24,126 nucleotides of DNA from Hydnum rufescens UP504 (taxonomy: Eukaryota; Basidiomycota; Agaricomycetes; Cantharellales; Hydnaceae), in NCBI GenBank assembly GCA_014904985.1, contig MU129300.1, positions 1 through 24,126 of the forward strand, written 5' to 3'. A program made the translations under genes and the position numbers. The number at the start of each line of letters is the position of its first letter. Position 1 is the first letter of the stretch. Below are positions 9,843-18,667 of the stretch, one piece after another. Under the pieces are notes generated by a model. It was not told where the DNA came from and made no database searches. It saw only the letters and a program-made list of their open reading frames with translations.

Positions 9843-9965
9843 CCATCCATGTCCCCGACCCCAACCCCTACCCCGGGGTTTTTCTTCGACTTTCACGGGC
9901 TTCCATCCAACCCCAAATGTATCTTTCGAACCGGCGACCCCTGGCCGGTAGAGAGAGAGATCATT

Positions 9966-10424
9966 CGTGACAAGGAATCTGTCTATTCCAAATTATGGCT
10001 GGTACGTATCCGTTTTCTGAATGTGCTTTCAATTCCCCACACGGGGTTCTCAGGAAAAATGCATCTTTTTCGCGACCGCCGTCCAAAGGAACCCCCCGGC
10101 ACGGTACGAGACTATCTCGTCTGTGGGAAACAGGGGATTATATTGGCGATTGGACTTGGATATGATATACCACTCCATGAGCCACCCATGTTGAAATCAT
10201 CATCGGAATCGTCTTTTAATCCACGCAGAAGGTTGTGGCTACAATACCCAGGCAGTTTGCTGGGGAGTCGGCGCGCCTTCATCGAGTATGCGGGGCAGCA
10301 TCTCACGTTTCGTCTTCGGTTAAATAATGTGATTGTCGCTGTCGACATCGTCTCATTCTATGCAAAAGAGATCGTAGTATTCGGACTTACAGAGCGATGT
10401 TTATGGTGGCGTATAATAGTGTAA
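9966..10424 (+). CDS. Unidentified open frame, block 2 copy (uninterrupted)
   Basis: This is the same sequence as 7650-8106, but without the extra G, so one frame runs from about 9966 to a stop at 10424. The open frame extends upstream to 9783 through the block junction, but that part is probably not coding. The peptide is about 150 residues, with alternating hydrophobic and charged stretches (DYLVCGKQGIILAIGLG, FRLRLNNVIVAVDIVSF). No catalytic motif, transmembrane helix or start codon is clear. It could be the last exon of a gene whose 5' part was cut off by the duplication. Low confidence that it is a real protein. Confidence 0.3.
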   Translation, partial: RDKESVYSKLWLVRIRFLNVLSIPHTGFSGKMHLFRDRRPKEPPGTVRDYLVCGKQGIILAIGLGYDIPLHEPPMLKSSSESSFNPRRRLWLQYPGSLLGSRRAFIEYAGQHLTFRLRLNNVIVAVDIVSFYAKEIVVFGLTERCLWWRIIV

Positions 10425-10670
10425 AGCGCGCCGAATCGTTGCAACATTTACACTTTATTCCACTCAATCCCATGGTTCAATAATACAGCCATCAGGAAGA
10501 TTCCTCACGATGCTGTGTATCCATGAGGCGCCCAATCAGTGAGTATCGAAGTCTCCCCATTCGTCTTCTCGCATGACTCGATGTCGATCATTCGATGCGT
10601 ATATATCCGACCAGTGAAGGCGAAGGCGGCTGGGCAGTGTGGCCGGGCCTTGGGGCGCGGAGGAGCATTG

Positions 10671-10695
10671 NNNNNNNNNNNNNNNNNNNNNNNNN
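10671..10695. other. Assembly gap (25 N)
   Basis: Twenty-five undetermined bases lie inside exon 3 of kinase-like copy E, next to the anomalous 10696-11003 segment. Confidence 0.99.
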
Positions 10696-11003
10696 TTTCC
10701 GTTACGGTGTAGGTCCTCTATTTTGTCGCATCCTGATAGATAAGTTATGCCACTTCCAATTTGTACACCCAATTCAATTACTCTTTGTTTTCTAGCTCAT
10801 TTACCAACATCTATGAATCCCTTTATTTCCTTAATGTCCATTTTCAACAATCTCATCCTTTACTCTTTTCTAATAATTATCATAATTCTTTCTACCCCAA
10901 CATTATTTTATATTCATGGTTCCTAATGAAAAATCTACATCATATTTCTAAATTTAACTATAAAACATGTATCATCCTCCTCCTCTTTTTTTTTTTTTTG
11001 TTT
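10696..11003 (+). other. G-depleted, error-like copy of 12.6-12.9 kb inserted in copy E
   Basis: The stretch aligns in order with about 12605-12895. Shared anchors are TACACCCAATTCAA (10764 and 12666), ATCTATGAAT (10809 and 12707) and TTTCCTTAATGTCCA, but G in the reference copy is usually T here (GGATTTCC becomes TTATTTCC; CTACAGCATAT becomes CTACATCATAT). The change is one-sided: C is not depleted. G is still common at the left end and nearly gone at the right, where the segment ends in a run of T. This pattern suggests a low-quality read end rather than real sequence. Confidence 0.75.
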
Positions 11004-12138
11004 AGCATGTTGGAATAGCGTATGTCGCGGTGATCTACTCCCAATTGAGCAATTTCGCCATACATATCGTATATTCCCTTGCTGAAATTGATTCTCAGAT
11101 GATAATTCATACGATGGAGATACCACTTACACCAAGTCGTCACCAAGGGGAACTCCTATGGGGAGCTTGCCGCCCATTTTCTCCAAGAGGAGCACTGAGA
11201 CATAATCCCTTGAGTGACTCATCTCTGTGAGCTGCTTAGAGTCTTCAAACCGCCACTCTAGGTTCGAATCCTCCGAATCTGACGATCTCCGAGTGGCTCT
11301 CGTCGAGGGGCCGAAAGATTGTCCTTCCGCGAGTTCCGCTTCGAACCATCCATAACATCGGGGGAGTACAACGCCTTGGAGACATTCCAGCTCATCATAG
11401 AACCAGGCCTCTCGGGCAATTTCGGCGCGGCGCTTAGATCGCGCGACCTTAAGGACAAGAGGGGGAAGATGAGCTGGGAGGGTTGTTGCCGGGAGGACAT
11501 TGACTTCATGAACAAAACTGGAGCGGCCGCATCCTTTTTCTTCTGCAAGTATTAGCTGGACGTGAAGATCGCCAGTCTCGGGAAGTGTAGAAGGTGGCCT
11601 AGGAATGAACGGCCCGTAAACGACTTCGGGTGGAGCGCCCTCATCCAACCTGAGCAAAGGAACGAGATCGAGCGGTGCCACAGTACGATGTAAAATCATG
11701 GGAATATTGGCGCCTTCAGTGTCTGTGATCAGACCGTGAATGGTCAGTGCTGAAATTGCATTCAGAGCCTATCCAAAGGAAGACTGTCAGTATGAGAACA
11801 TCAAATAGACATTAGGAGTATTATTGGAACGTCCACGGTATTTACGCTCATAACTGTCTCGTATTAGACTCGTGACCAGTCTTCCTCAGCTTGCTGAGGG
11901 ACTAGTGTTGCCACGACTTGCGGCTTGAGCCGACTGTCGCAAGTCGAGTCACTCGATCGCGCCGGAGCCATTTGCAAGGCGAATCCCACGTAACTGTAGC
12001 TCCATGAATTGTCTCATTCAAAAATGTAGCTACACTACCCTGGAGCTCCTGGGGGGCTCCACCCCCAGACCCTGCTGGAACCACACTTCAGACCTATTTA
12101 TATAAAACACTGTAGCTTCACCATGATATCCATCCAAT

Positions 12139-12505
12139 TAGTGTTGCCGTGGCTCCGCACGACTTTGGCTTATCTCCAAAGTCAAGTTATCGACTTTGAC
12201 TTTGACCCAAGCTGGCTTACATCAAAAATATGTATGTATCAATAGTATATATAAATAGTATATATATATAGCTGCAAAGGTATGCTGTGTGTTTCTGGAT
12301 CAATTGCTTGACTTCTAGATTCATGCAACACCAACAAATCGGTGTTTGATGTTTGAACAAAGTCCATCCAAGCGAGACTTGACTTCGAGCGAAGCCAAGT
12401 TCGGGCCCAAGTCAATGATTTGTAATCAATCGACTTGGCTTCCGCTTGAACACGGCTTGGTCGGACTTGAGTCGACTCAAAGCCCGAGTCGTGCGCGGCA
12501 ACACT
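12139..12505. mobile_element. Short TIR-bearing element (hAT-like MITE candidate), block 2
   Basis: This is the block 2 counterpart of 9479-9842, with an intact right end GGCAACACT. Ends read AGTGTTGCCG...GCACGACT inward from both sides. The flanks are CCATCCAA on the left and CCATCCAT on the right, a 7-of-8 match consistent with an 8-bp target duplication. A further left-type terminus lies at 11903. No coding capacity. Confidence 0.5.
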
Positions 12506-12613
12506 CCATCCATGTCCCCGACCCCCAACCCCTACCCCGGGGTTTTTCTTCGACTTTCACGGGCTTCCATCCAACCCCAAATGTATCTTTCGAACCGGCG
12601 ACCCCTGGCCGGT

Positions 12614-13045
12614 GCGCGGAGGGCCTCGAGGCAGCCGATGCTAAGGGAGGCACGTCCAATTCGTTTACACCCAATTCAAGACTTGTGGTTCGAGCTCAGT
12701 ACACAAATCTATGAATACCTGGATTTCCTTAATGTCCAGTGGTCAACAATCGATCCTGTACGCTTTGCCGAAGGAGGAGAAGTCGGTCCACTCTACCCAA
12801 CATGATGTATATTCAGGGTTGCCGAAGAAAATCTACAGCATATGAAAAGAACTATAAACAGGTATAAATTACAATGGTAGCAGCAGGGTTTAGGGGTGTT
12901 GATAAAGGTCTCTCCGAGCTGTACATGGCGGGTTTCGAGCGTGGCAGTGCTCGCTAGTGTCCTTATGTAATAAAGTGTTGTGACTGATCGGAAGCAAAGT
13001 GACCTCGAAAACGAGCCGGCGAATACCGCCGCCACCGAGGCAACC
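12614..13045. other. Upstream region of copy F
   Basis: No gene is seen. The left part is the likely source of the error-like segment at 10696-11003. The 150 bases before copy F's start have no similarity to the other kinase-like upstream regions, apart from the last few bases before the ATG. Confidence 0.5.
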
Positions 13046-14085
13046 ATGAGCGTAAATACTGTGGATGTTCCAATGGTACTCCAATGTCTACTTGTCCTCA
13101 TACCCTCTGACAGTCTTTCTTTGGATAGGCTGTGAATGCAATTTCAGCACTGACCATTCATGGTCTGATTACAGACTCTGACGGCAGCAGTATTCCTATT
13201 ATGTTACATCGCACTGTGGCACCACTCGATCTTGTTCCCTTCCTCTCCTTGGCTGCGTACGAAGAAGCCCCCGAGCCGTTCATTCCCAGGCCACCTTCTA
13301 CACTTCCCGGGTCTGGTGATATCCACGTTCAGCTAATACTTGCAGAAGAAAAAGGATGGGGCCGCTCCAGTTTTGTTCATGAACTCAATGTCCTCCCGAC
13401 GTCAACCCTTCCGGCTCATCTTCCCCCCATTGTCCTCAAGGTCACACGATCTAAGCGCCGCGCCGAAATTGCCCGAGAAGCATGGTTCTATGATGAGCTA
13501 GAATGCCTCCAAGGCGTTGTACTACCCCGATGCTATGGGTGGTTTGAGGCGGAACTCTCAGAAGGACAATCTTTCAGCCCTCGACGAGAGCCACTCGGAG
13601 ATCTTCAGATTCGCAGGATTCGAACCCAGAGTGGCGGTTTAAAGATTCTAAGCAGCTTACAGAGATGAGTCACTCCAGGAATTATGTCTCCGTGCTCCTC
13701 TTAGAGAAAATGGGCGGCAAGCTCCCGATTGGAGTTCCCCTCGGTGATGAGTTGGTGTAAGTGGTATCTTCATTGTATAAATTGTAACCTGAGAATCTAT
13801 TTCAGCAAGGGAATATATGACATGTATGGTGAACTTGCTCAATTGGGAGTAGACCACCGCGACATACGCTATTCCAACATGCTCGCCGCCCTGCAAGGCT
13901 CGACCGCACTGCCTAGCCTGCCTTCGCCATTCACTGGCCGGATATATACGCATCGAATGATCGATATTGAGTCATGCGAAAAGACGAATGGGGAGCCTCG
14001 GATGCTCACTAGATGGCAGGCCTCATGGGTAGCCAGCATCGTAAAAAATCTTCCTAAAGGAGATATTATTGAACCATGGGATTGA
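13046..14085 (+). pseudogene. Kinase-like copy F (single frameshift in exon 2)
   Basis: Exons are 13046..13075 (MSVNTVDVPM), 13129..13756 and 13806..14085. Introns are 13076-13128 (GTACTC...ATAG) and 13757-13805 (GTAAGT...TCAG), all canonical. One base is missing around 13577-13582 (AGCCCTCG where copies D and E have GGCCCCTCG). The frame slips after EGQSFSP and stops at 13668, before the hinge and catalytic loop. Downstream, exon 2 resumes in the ancestral frame (YVSVLLLEKMGG) and exon 3 is perfect: HRDIRYSN, MIDIE and ending IIEPWD. Everything apart from this base is intact, so this is either a very young pseudogene or a base-calling error in a C run. If the base is restored, the gene would match copy A in structure. 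Confidence 0.75.
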
Positions 14086-14223
14086 GTAAAATACAGTCTA
14101 AATGTGGTTACAGCTTACGCACTAGCTCTCTTCATAGTGTTTAGGGTTAGGAGCGATACCCAATCTGGTCACCAGTCTGAATGGGGGTATCGGCAATTGC
14201 CGGAGAAATTGAAGCGCCTCCGT

Positions 14224-14380
14224 GACTCTTACGTTTACGTAAGAAAGGGTTTTAGAGGGAATTTCGTCCGTGACTGGGATTGTGCCAGGAGAAATCTCCT
14301 TATTTAGTATTTTCTTCCATGGCAGTGTTTCCACCACAGTGCAATTTCGGCTCCATCCATATTTCGGAGTACTCCATGGC
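14224..14380 (+). repeat. Unidentified conserved fragment, partner of 2594-2740
   Basis: The plus strand reads DSYVYVRKGFRGNFVR and later, after a frame change, FRLHPYFGVLHG. This is the same sequence as the minus strand at 2594-2740. It lies about 140 bp downstream of copy F's stop. A 10-nt insertion with a repeated CAGTG distinguishes it. It was probably carried as part of a duplicated kinase-gene 3' flank. Confidence 0.6.
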
Positions 14381-14419
14381 CTGAAGAGGGAACGGAAACT
14401 CGAGTCCACTGTCGTGCGT

Positions 14420-15280
14420 GAATTCGTCTTTATGCTGTCCCCTTTGATGTCTGCCTTGCTGTCATCGTCGTCAGCATTGCTGACCTCTTCATGGCCCCGC
14501 CCAGGGGGAAGCCTTGCCTATTGTGTAATGTGATTTATACCTCGGTCTTCGGCCACAGTTGTTTGGGTCCGGATTCATAGGTGTTGTGTTGTTTGAGCCA
14601 CTGCTAGGAGGCGAGTTGTCCTTACTCTCCGTCCTGAGCGCGTTCTCTATATTCGGTCTAATTCCTCGATTGACGATTCATTAAGCGCTCCCATACATCG
14701 ATCTTCAACGGAAGCACGCTCTCCGTCCACTTCTGTCACAGGGGAAGATGATGCCATGCAGTACCCCAATGGGTTTCGTCAATCTCACATCAATTTTGCT
14801 CTCAGTAATCCTCCCGGACAAAGAGGGTCCGTGGACACTGTGTCGCCCACCCCCCACATCCGAGGTCTCCCTACGCTCAATCGCCAGACTTCATCAACGC
14901 ATGCATGGCTTTCAAACGGTAGCAACTACAAAAAAATCTGTGGATGAGACCACTCAAGTACATTTTGACGGTTAAGAAGAATGCATTCTTGGGCGAGCCC
15001 TCCAAAATCATTACAATGCCCATTCCTGAAGACATCTCCGAAGTCTCATGGCATATTTACAAGCAGAAAATGTTCCAAATATTGAAAGATCTATCTCGTA
15101 GGCCCTCCGGGATCCACCCGTTTCCTCCGAGAAGCCTTGGATGAGCTTGAATTGTACTGTACGCGCGTAGGTTAGCAGCAAACCCGGACCAATGGAACAA
15201 CCTCCCCTCCCCGAATGTAGTACGAGAACCTGCCCCCCAATCCAGACAATTGGCATGACGTCCACCGCATGTTCATTCAC
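14420..15280 (+). other. Coding-like remains of an unidentified gene
   Basis: Two stretches read like protein. About 14421-14570 is open in a frame giving VCLAVIVVSIADLFMAPPRG, a possible membrane segment. About 14600-14947 is open and gives a polar, Ser/Pro/Asn-rich chain, including SAPIHRSSTEARSPSTSVTG and SHINFALSNPPGQRGSVD. This would suit the cytosolic tail of a membrane protein. A short intron between them could end at CATAG (14570) or CTAG (14608). A run of seven A near 14930 separates the tail from a further open piece, 14944-15144 (IPEDISEVSWHIYKQKMF). No start codon or complete model can be assembled, and no domain is recognised. Confidence 0.3.
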
Positions 15281-15306
15281 CCGTGCCGCCCACCCGAGTC
15301 CGGGCT

Positions 15307-16501
15307 ATGGACAAGGGTGCTAGGATTTACAGCTATGCGGTGTCCGGTGATACCTGGTTTTCGAGCCGGGGGTTGGCGCTTGTCGCCGCGAGTGATAATT
15401 CAACGAAAATCACCACCCTCTTTCATCAATTTGTTAAGACGTCTGGCCACGAGAAACTAGTAAATACCACGGAGGACCCAATGGTACTCCTGATATCTAC
15501 CCGATTTTCCCATACACTCTGACAACCTTCCCTTGGGCAGGCTCTGAATGCAATTTCAGCACTTACCGTTCATGGTCTGATCGCGCAATCTGACGGCACC
15601 GATATTCCCATTGTTTTACATCGTACCGTGGCGCCCCTCTATCTTGTTCCCTTCCTCGAAGTGTATTCTGGGGATACATTTGATGGGCCTCACGAGTTGT
15701 ACGTCCCCAGGCCGCCCTCCCCCCTTCCCGAGCCTGGCGATCTCCTCCATCTAATATTTGGAAGAAAACTTGGATCGGGCCGGTCCAGCTTTGTTCATGA
15801 GGTCAATGTTCTCCCCACAACACCCGTTCTAGCCCATCTTCCTCTCCTTGTCCTCAGGGTCGCGCGATCTAAGCGCCGCGCCGAAATTGCCCGAGAGGCA
15901 TGGTTCTATGATGAGCTGGAGTGCCTCCAAGGGGTCATACTCCCGCGATGCTATGGATGGTTCGAAGCAGAACTCGCCGAAGGGCAGTCTTTTGAGGCCT
16001 GGGCGAGGGCCACTCAGAGATCTTCAGAGACCGAGAATTCGAATCCTGAGTGGCGCTTTAAAGATTCTAAGCAGCTTACAGAGATGAGTCACTCAAGGAA
16101 TTATGTTTCCGTACTCCTCTTGGAAAAATTGGGGGACACGCTCCCGATGAGAGTTCCCCTCTCTGATGAGCTGGTGCGAGTGGAATCTTCATTGTATAAA
16201 TTATAATCTGATAATCCATTGCAGCAAGATATACGACATGTATGGTGAAAATGCTGAATTGGGAGTAGACCACCGGGACATACGCTACTCAAACATACTC
16301 GCAGCCCCCCAAGGCCCGACAGTACTACCTAGCCTGCCTTCGCCATTCACTGGTCGGATATATACGTATCGCATTATTGATCTCGAGCAATGTGAGAAAA
16401 CGAACGGCGAACCTCAGATGCTCACTGCATGGCAGGCCTCGTGGGTAGATCGCATTGTAGAAAACATTCCCGTAGGTGCGATTATTGAGCCATGGGAATG
16501 A
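15307..16501 (+). CDS. Kinase-like protein, copy G (new 5' end; GC-AG second intron)
   Basis: Model: join(15307..15483, 15541..16175, 16225..16501), 362 aa. The usual ATGAGC start is gone (AAACTA stands at that place). The exon 1 frame (VNTTEDPM before the GTACTC donor) is nevertheless open upstream to an ATG at 15307, adding about 50 residues (starting MDKGARIYSYAVSGDTW). Intron 1 is 15484-15540 (GTACTC...GCAG). Intron 2 (16176-16224) begins GCGAGT instead of GTAAGT, so it must be spliced as a GC-AG intron; otherwise the frame ends at a TAA at 16206. Exon 3 lacks one codon (KIYDMY for KGIYDMY) but keeps HRDIRYSN, IIDLE and ends IIEPWE. The core motifs GSGRSSFVHEV, LVLRV (Arg in place of the usual Lys) and REAWFYDELE are present. 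The Arg at the VAIK position would impair ATP anchoring in a standard kinase, so G may be a pseudokinase. Confidence 0.65.
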
Positions 16502-17790
16502 CCTCACCCTCGTAATTTTGCGAAATGTGTTGCCGAATTGCACTTTACAGTAATATTCCGACCTTTTTAACAACTGTGAACGGTCATGCTCTGTTGGGAC
16601 TAGCTGCCTCCGTATCCAGACCATACCACTGGTCTTTATCATAGTAGTTAGGCTCGCGTCTGGTCTGCGGACTGCGGACTGGAAGAATGCACTGAAAAGG
16701 CAGTGGGACGGAAACAATACGATTACATAATGAGAAGGGAGTTTAACCTTGTACGAAATTAAATGTAGCTACTGTACGCACGCAAAGTCTAACAATCTGT
16801 CACGTCACAAAATAGAAAAAGTTGAGGCCAAAAAGGCCCAGGTTTCAACCCGCATGGTCTGCCCGTCCTCGAACGATCGTACAAGAAACACACCGAGGAA
16901 AAACCAACTAAGAGGAAAGACAAGGTGCGACGGAGGCGCCGGGGATACCGGTCGAAATGAGGAAGCATCTGCAAGTACATCCTCAGAATGAACTGAGTCA
17001 AAGCTCTATGCATAGAATGGAAGGGATTACTCAGTCGAGGAAAATTTCAAGTTAGTTGCTCCCTGTATGCACGATAGCTACCCGTAGGCAGCCCGAAGCG
17101 GTATATAAGAGAGAGTTCCACCACCACCACCACCCTGGCACCCTGTATGCACGAACTGGGGATTGCCGATATCGAACACCCCTGGTGAGACAGGTTAGAC
17201 AACCGCCCTCACCGAATTCGAAGAACCCCTGGGTCGATGTCCTTAAGGATAAACTCGACTTCAAGTTGGAATCATTGCAAGGCAAATAACGTAAATGGTC
17301 TTGGTCCCCGAATGATATTGCCGGGGGTTGGCGGCGAGCGCACGCTTATCGCCGGGTATACAGGGTAGAATTCTCATCTTCAGCCTGGGGACTAGAGAAG
17401 GTGATTGTCGATATCAACACCGCGTCGTTCGATGTGGGAGAAATCGCCGCATCCCACACTGCTGAGCTTCCTCCAAGCTTCGCGTGCAAGGGGCCCTGAA
17501 TAGTGGTGAGAGCCTACTTCGTAAGTGGAAATAAGATGTCTGACATTGATTTAGATGTAGGTGGCTCGTGGAGTGGCACGCCACATCAATCCCAGTGCGC
17601 CCGGGATGGGGAGTTCTGACAGTCTATGATGACGATGGGTCTCTAAATCCATCTCCAGCAAAAAACCAGAAGAAGAGCAACCTGAGGTGTATGAGAGATA
17701 GGGAGAGGAGCCAGGGCCTTCGCCGACATGCTGTAGAGATTTCCCAGAGCGGAGGCGCCAGATTGCACGTAACGTGACACAATTACATAA
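16502..17790. other. Gene-poor decayed region downstream of copy G
   Basis: About 16690-16823 repeats sequences found downstream of copy A. The frame around 16850-16960 encodes a strongly basic peptide (KKHTEEKPTKRKDKVRRRRR) with no start. GTATATAAGAGAG at about 17101 could be a TATA box, followed by an open frame 17128-17289 with a (CAC)n tract encoding His. About 17310-17450 weakly resembles 7930-8060 as translated sequence (VIVDINTASFDVGEIA against VIVAVDIVSFYAKEIV) but is broken by stops. A GTAAGT...GTAG pair at 17521-17562 looks like a small intron. No complete gene can be built. Confidence 0.35.
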
Positions 17791-17801
17791 TCCACGTTAC
17801 G

Positions 17802-18068
17802 TGTTGCATGTCACAAACAGTGCCAGCGACTCAGGTCCAACCTAGGGCCAGTGTTCTTTATTGGATGGAGCACATCCCGATAAGGAAATAAATCAGAAAC
17901 ATTCTGGAAACATCGGAACACAGCTAAATTAGCCAGCGCAGTCGGCATAGTCAGCGGACCATGGAGTACGGACTTAAATGAACATTCTAGTATTACATTT
18001 TGTATATAAATACTGAGCATATTGCTTGATAATAAGTGTTTCTAGCTAAGAGACATCCACTCTTAACA
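17802..18068 (+). repeat. LTR-like sequence of a copia-type retrotransposon
   Basis: The region starts TGTTGCATG (or TGTCAC at 17809), ends TTAACA, contains a TATA box (TGTATATAAATA, about 18000-18011), and is followed directly by a primer-site-like TGTTATCAGCACC and then a gag start. This order matches LTR, primer-binding site and gag. No second LTR is in the window, so the boundaries and a target duplication cannot be confirmed. Confidence 0.5.
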
Positions 18069-18113
18069 TGTTATCAGCACCACTTGCTCAATAAACACTC
18101 ATTCCGATTTCCT

Positions 18114-18374
18114 ATGTCCAAACACGGCACAATCGATAAGAATGCCCTAAATGGCTTCACCTGGATCGATCAATTGAAAGGCGATAATTGGGTTCCATGG
18201 AAGACCAGGGTCACGGCATTACTAACTTTGGCGGACCTATTCAAATTCATTGACGGCACATACCTGTGTCCCAACAATGAGTCCCTGAAGAAAGAATGGA
18301 ATGCCAGGGACCTACAGACCCGGTCTTTACTACAACTAGCCAGGCTGGTCAGTCATATAGGGGACCTAAGATAG
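18114..18374 (+). pseudogene. N-terminal gag fragment of a copia-type retrotransposon (interrupted)
   Basis: From the ATG at 18114 an 86-codon frame reads IDQLKGDNWVPWKTRVTALL and then LADLFKFIDGT. This is the typical start of Ty1/copia gag polyproteins (L-x-G-x-N-W/Y-x-x-W followed by a hydrophobic helix). The gag frame is cut at about 18341, where the terminal repeat of the palindromic element begins; the last 11 codons belong to that element. No capsid remainder, zinc knuckle, protease, integrase or reverse transcriptase follows on the other side of the insertion (after 21606), so the retroelement is a relic. Confidence 0.7.
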
Positions 18375-18667
18375 GTACCACTTTTGGGGCAGAGAATGGT
18401 ACCTAATAGGTCTCCTAGGGCCTTTGGCTGAATTCGGTCAAAAATCATTCATTTCAATTCACTAGCTCACAGCCATTCTGGGCTATTTTGGGCATTTTTC
18501 GGGCATTTTTCAGGCAGTTTCAGGCATTTCAGTATGCTCTATTGAAGTCTCTTCCTCAACTCTTCAGGTGAGACCTGACTGAAATTTGCCCAAATGAGGA
18601 CTTGGACAAATCAACTAGCTAATATCTACAAGGGTTCCCTAGGTGAGGGGGAGGGCAGAAACCACAA

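Larger units (their letters stand above)
7638..9949 (+). repeat. Direct duplication block 1 (contains copy D)
   Basis: The sequence from CATTCGTGACCAAGGAATC to CGACCCCTGGCCGGT recurs in the same orientation at 9962-12613. Block 1 is 2312 bp. Block 2, without its internal 333-bp insertion, is about 2.32 kb. The differences I can see are mostly one-base indels, often in short homopolymers (for example GGTTGG/GGTGG, GGGGG/GGGGGG, CCGCC/CGCC). The blocks meet at a GAGAGAGAGA tract (about 9951-9960). Either a very recent tandem duplication or two versions of one locus placed in series would explain this. Confidence 0.9.
10464..11851 (-). pseudogene. Kinase-like copy E (split by gap and spurious insert; donor lost)
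   Basis: Exon 1 (11851..11822) has the same ATA|AT donor loss as copy D. Exon 2 (11768..11131) is open and lacks D's one-base deletion, so it ends normally at the GTAAGT donor (intron 11130..11082). Exon 3 starts at 11081 with HRDIRYSNML and is then cut at about 11004. It resumes on the far side of the gap (10670..10464), running through the RIYTHRMIDIESCEK-equivalent region (with two small indels near 10615-10635) to the stop. Left and right pieces abut almost exactly at the AGCATG/AGCATTG word. Removing 10671-11003 would give a sequence like D. The break is therefore probably not biological, and the true E may be one base healthier than D. Confidence 0.75.
9962..12613 (+). repeat. Direct duplication block 2 (contains copy E and an assembly gap)
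   Basis: This is the second copy of 7638-9949 in the same orientation. It contains the unidentified open frame, the kinase-like gene and the short TIR element in the same order. It is longer only because 10671-11003 (25 N plus 308 odd bases) sits inside exon 3 of copy E. To the right, the sequence continues into unique DNA (GCGCGGAGGGCC) leading to copy F, whereas block 1 runs into the GAGAGA junction. Confidence 0.9.

Noticed and set aside
10696..11003. AT-rich insertion interpreted as RIP-mutated or a transposon
   Set aside because: The bias is G to T on one strand only and increases along the segment; RIP gives C-to-T and G-to-A changes, and no element ends are seen.
17101..17289. TATA-like GTATATAAGAGAG with a His-tract open frame as a gene
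   Set aside because: The His run comes from a (CAC)n repeat and the frame lacks any motif or supported start; kept only as a remark on the region.
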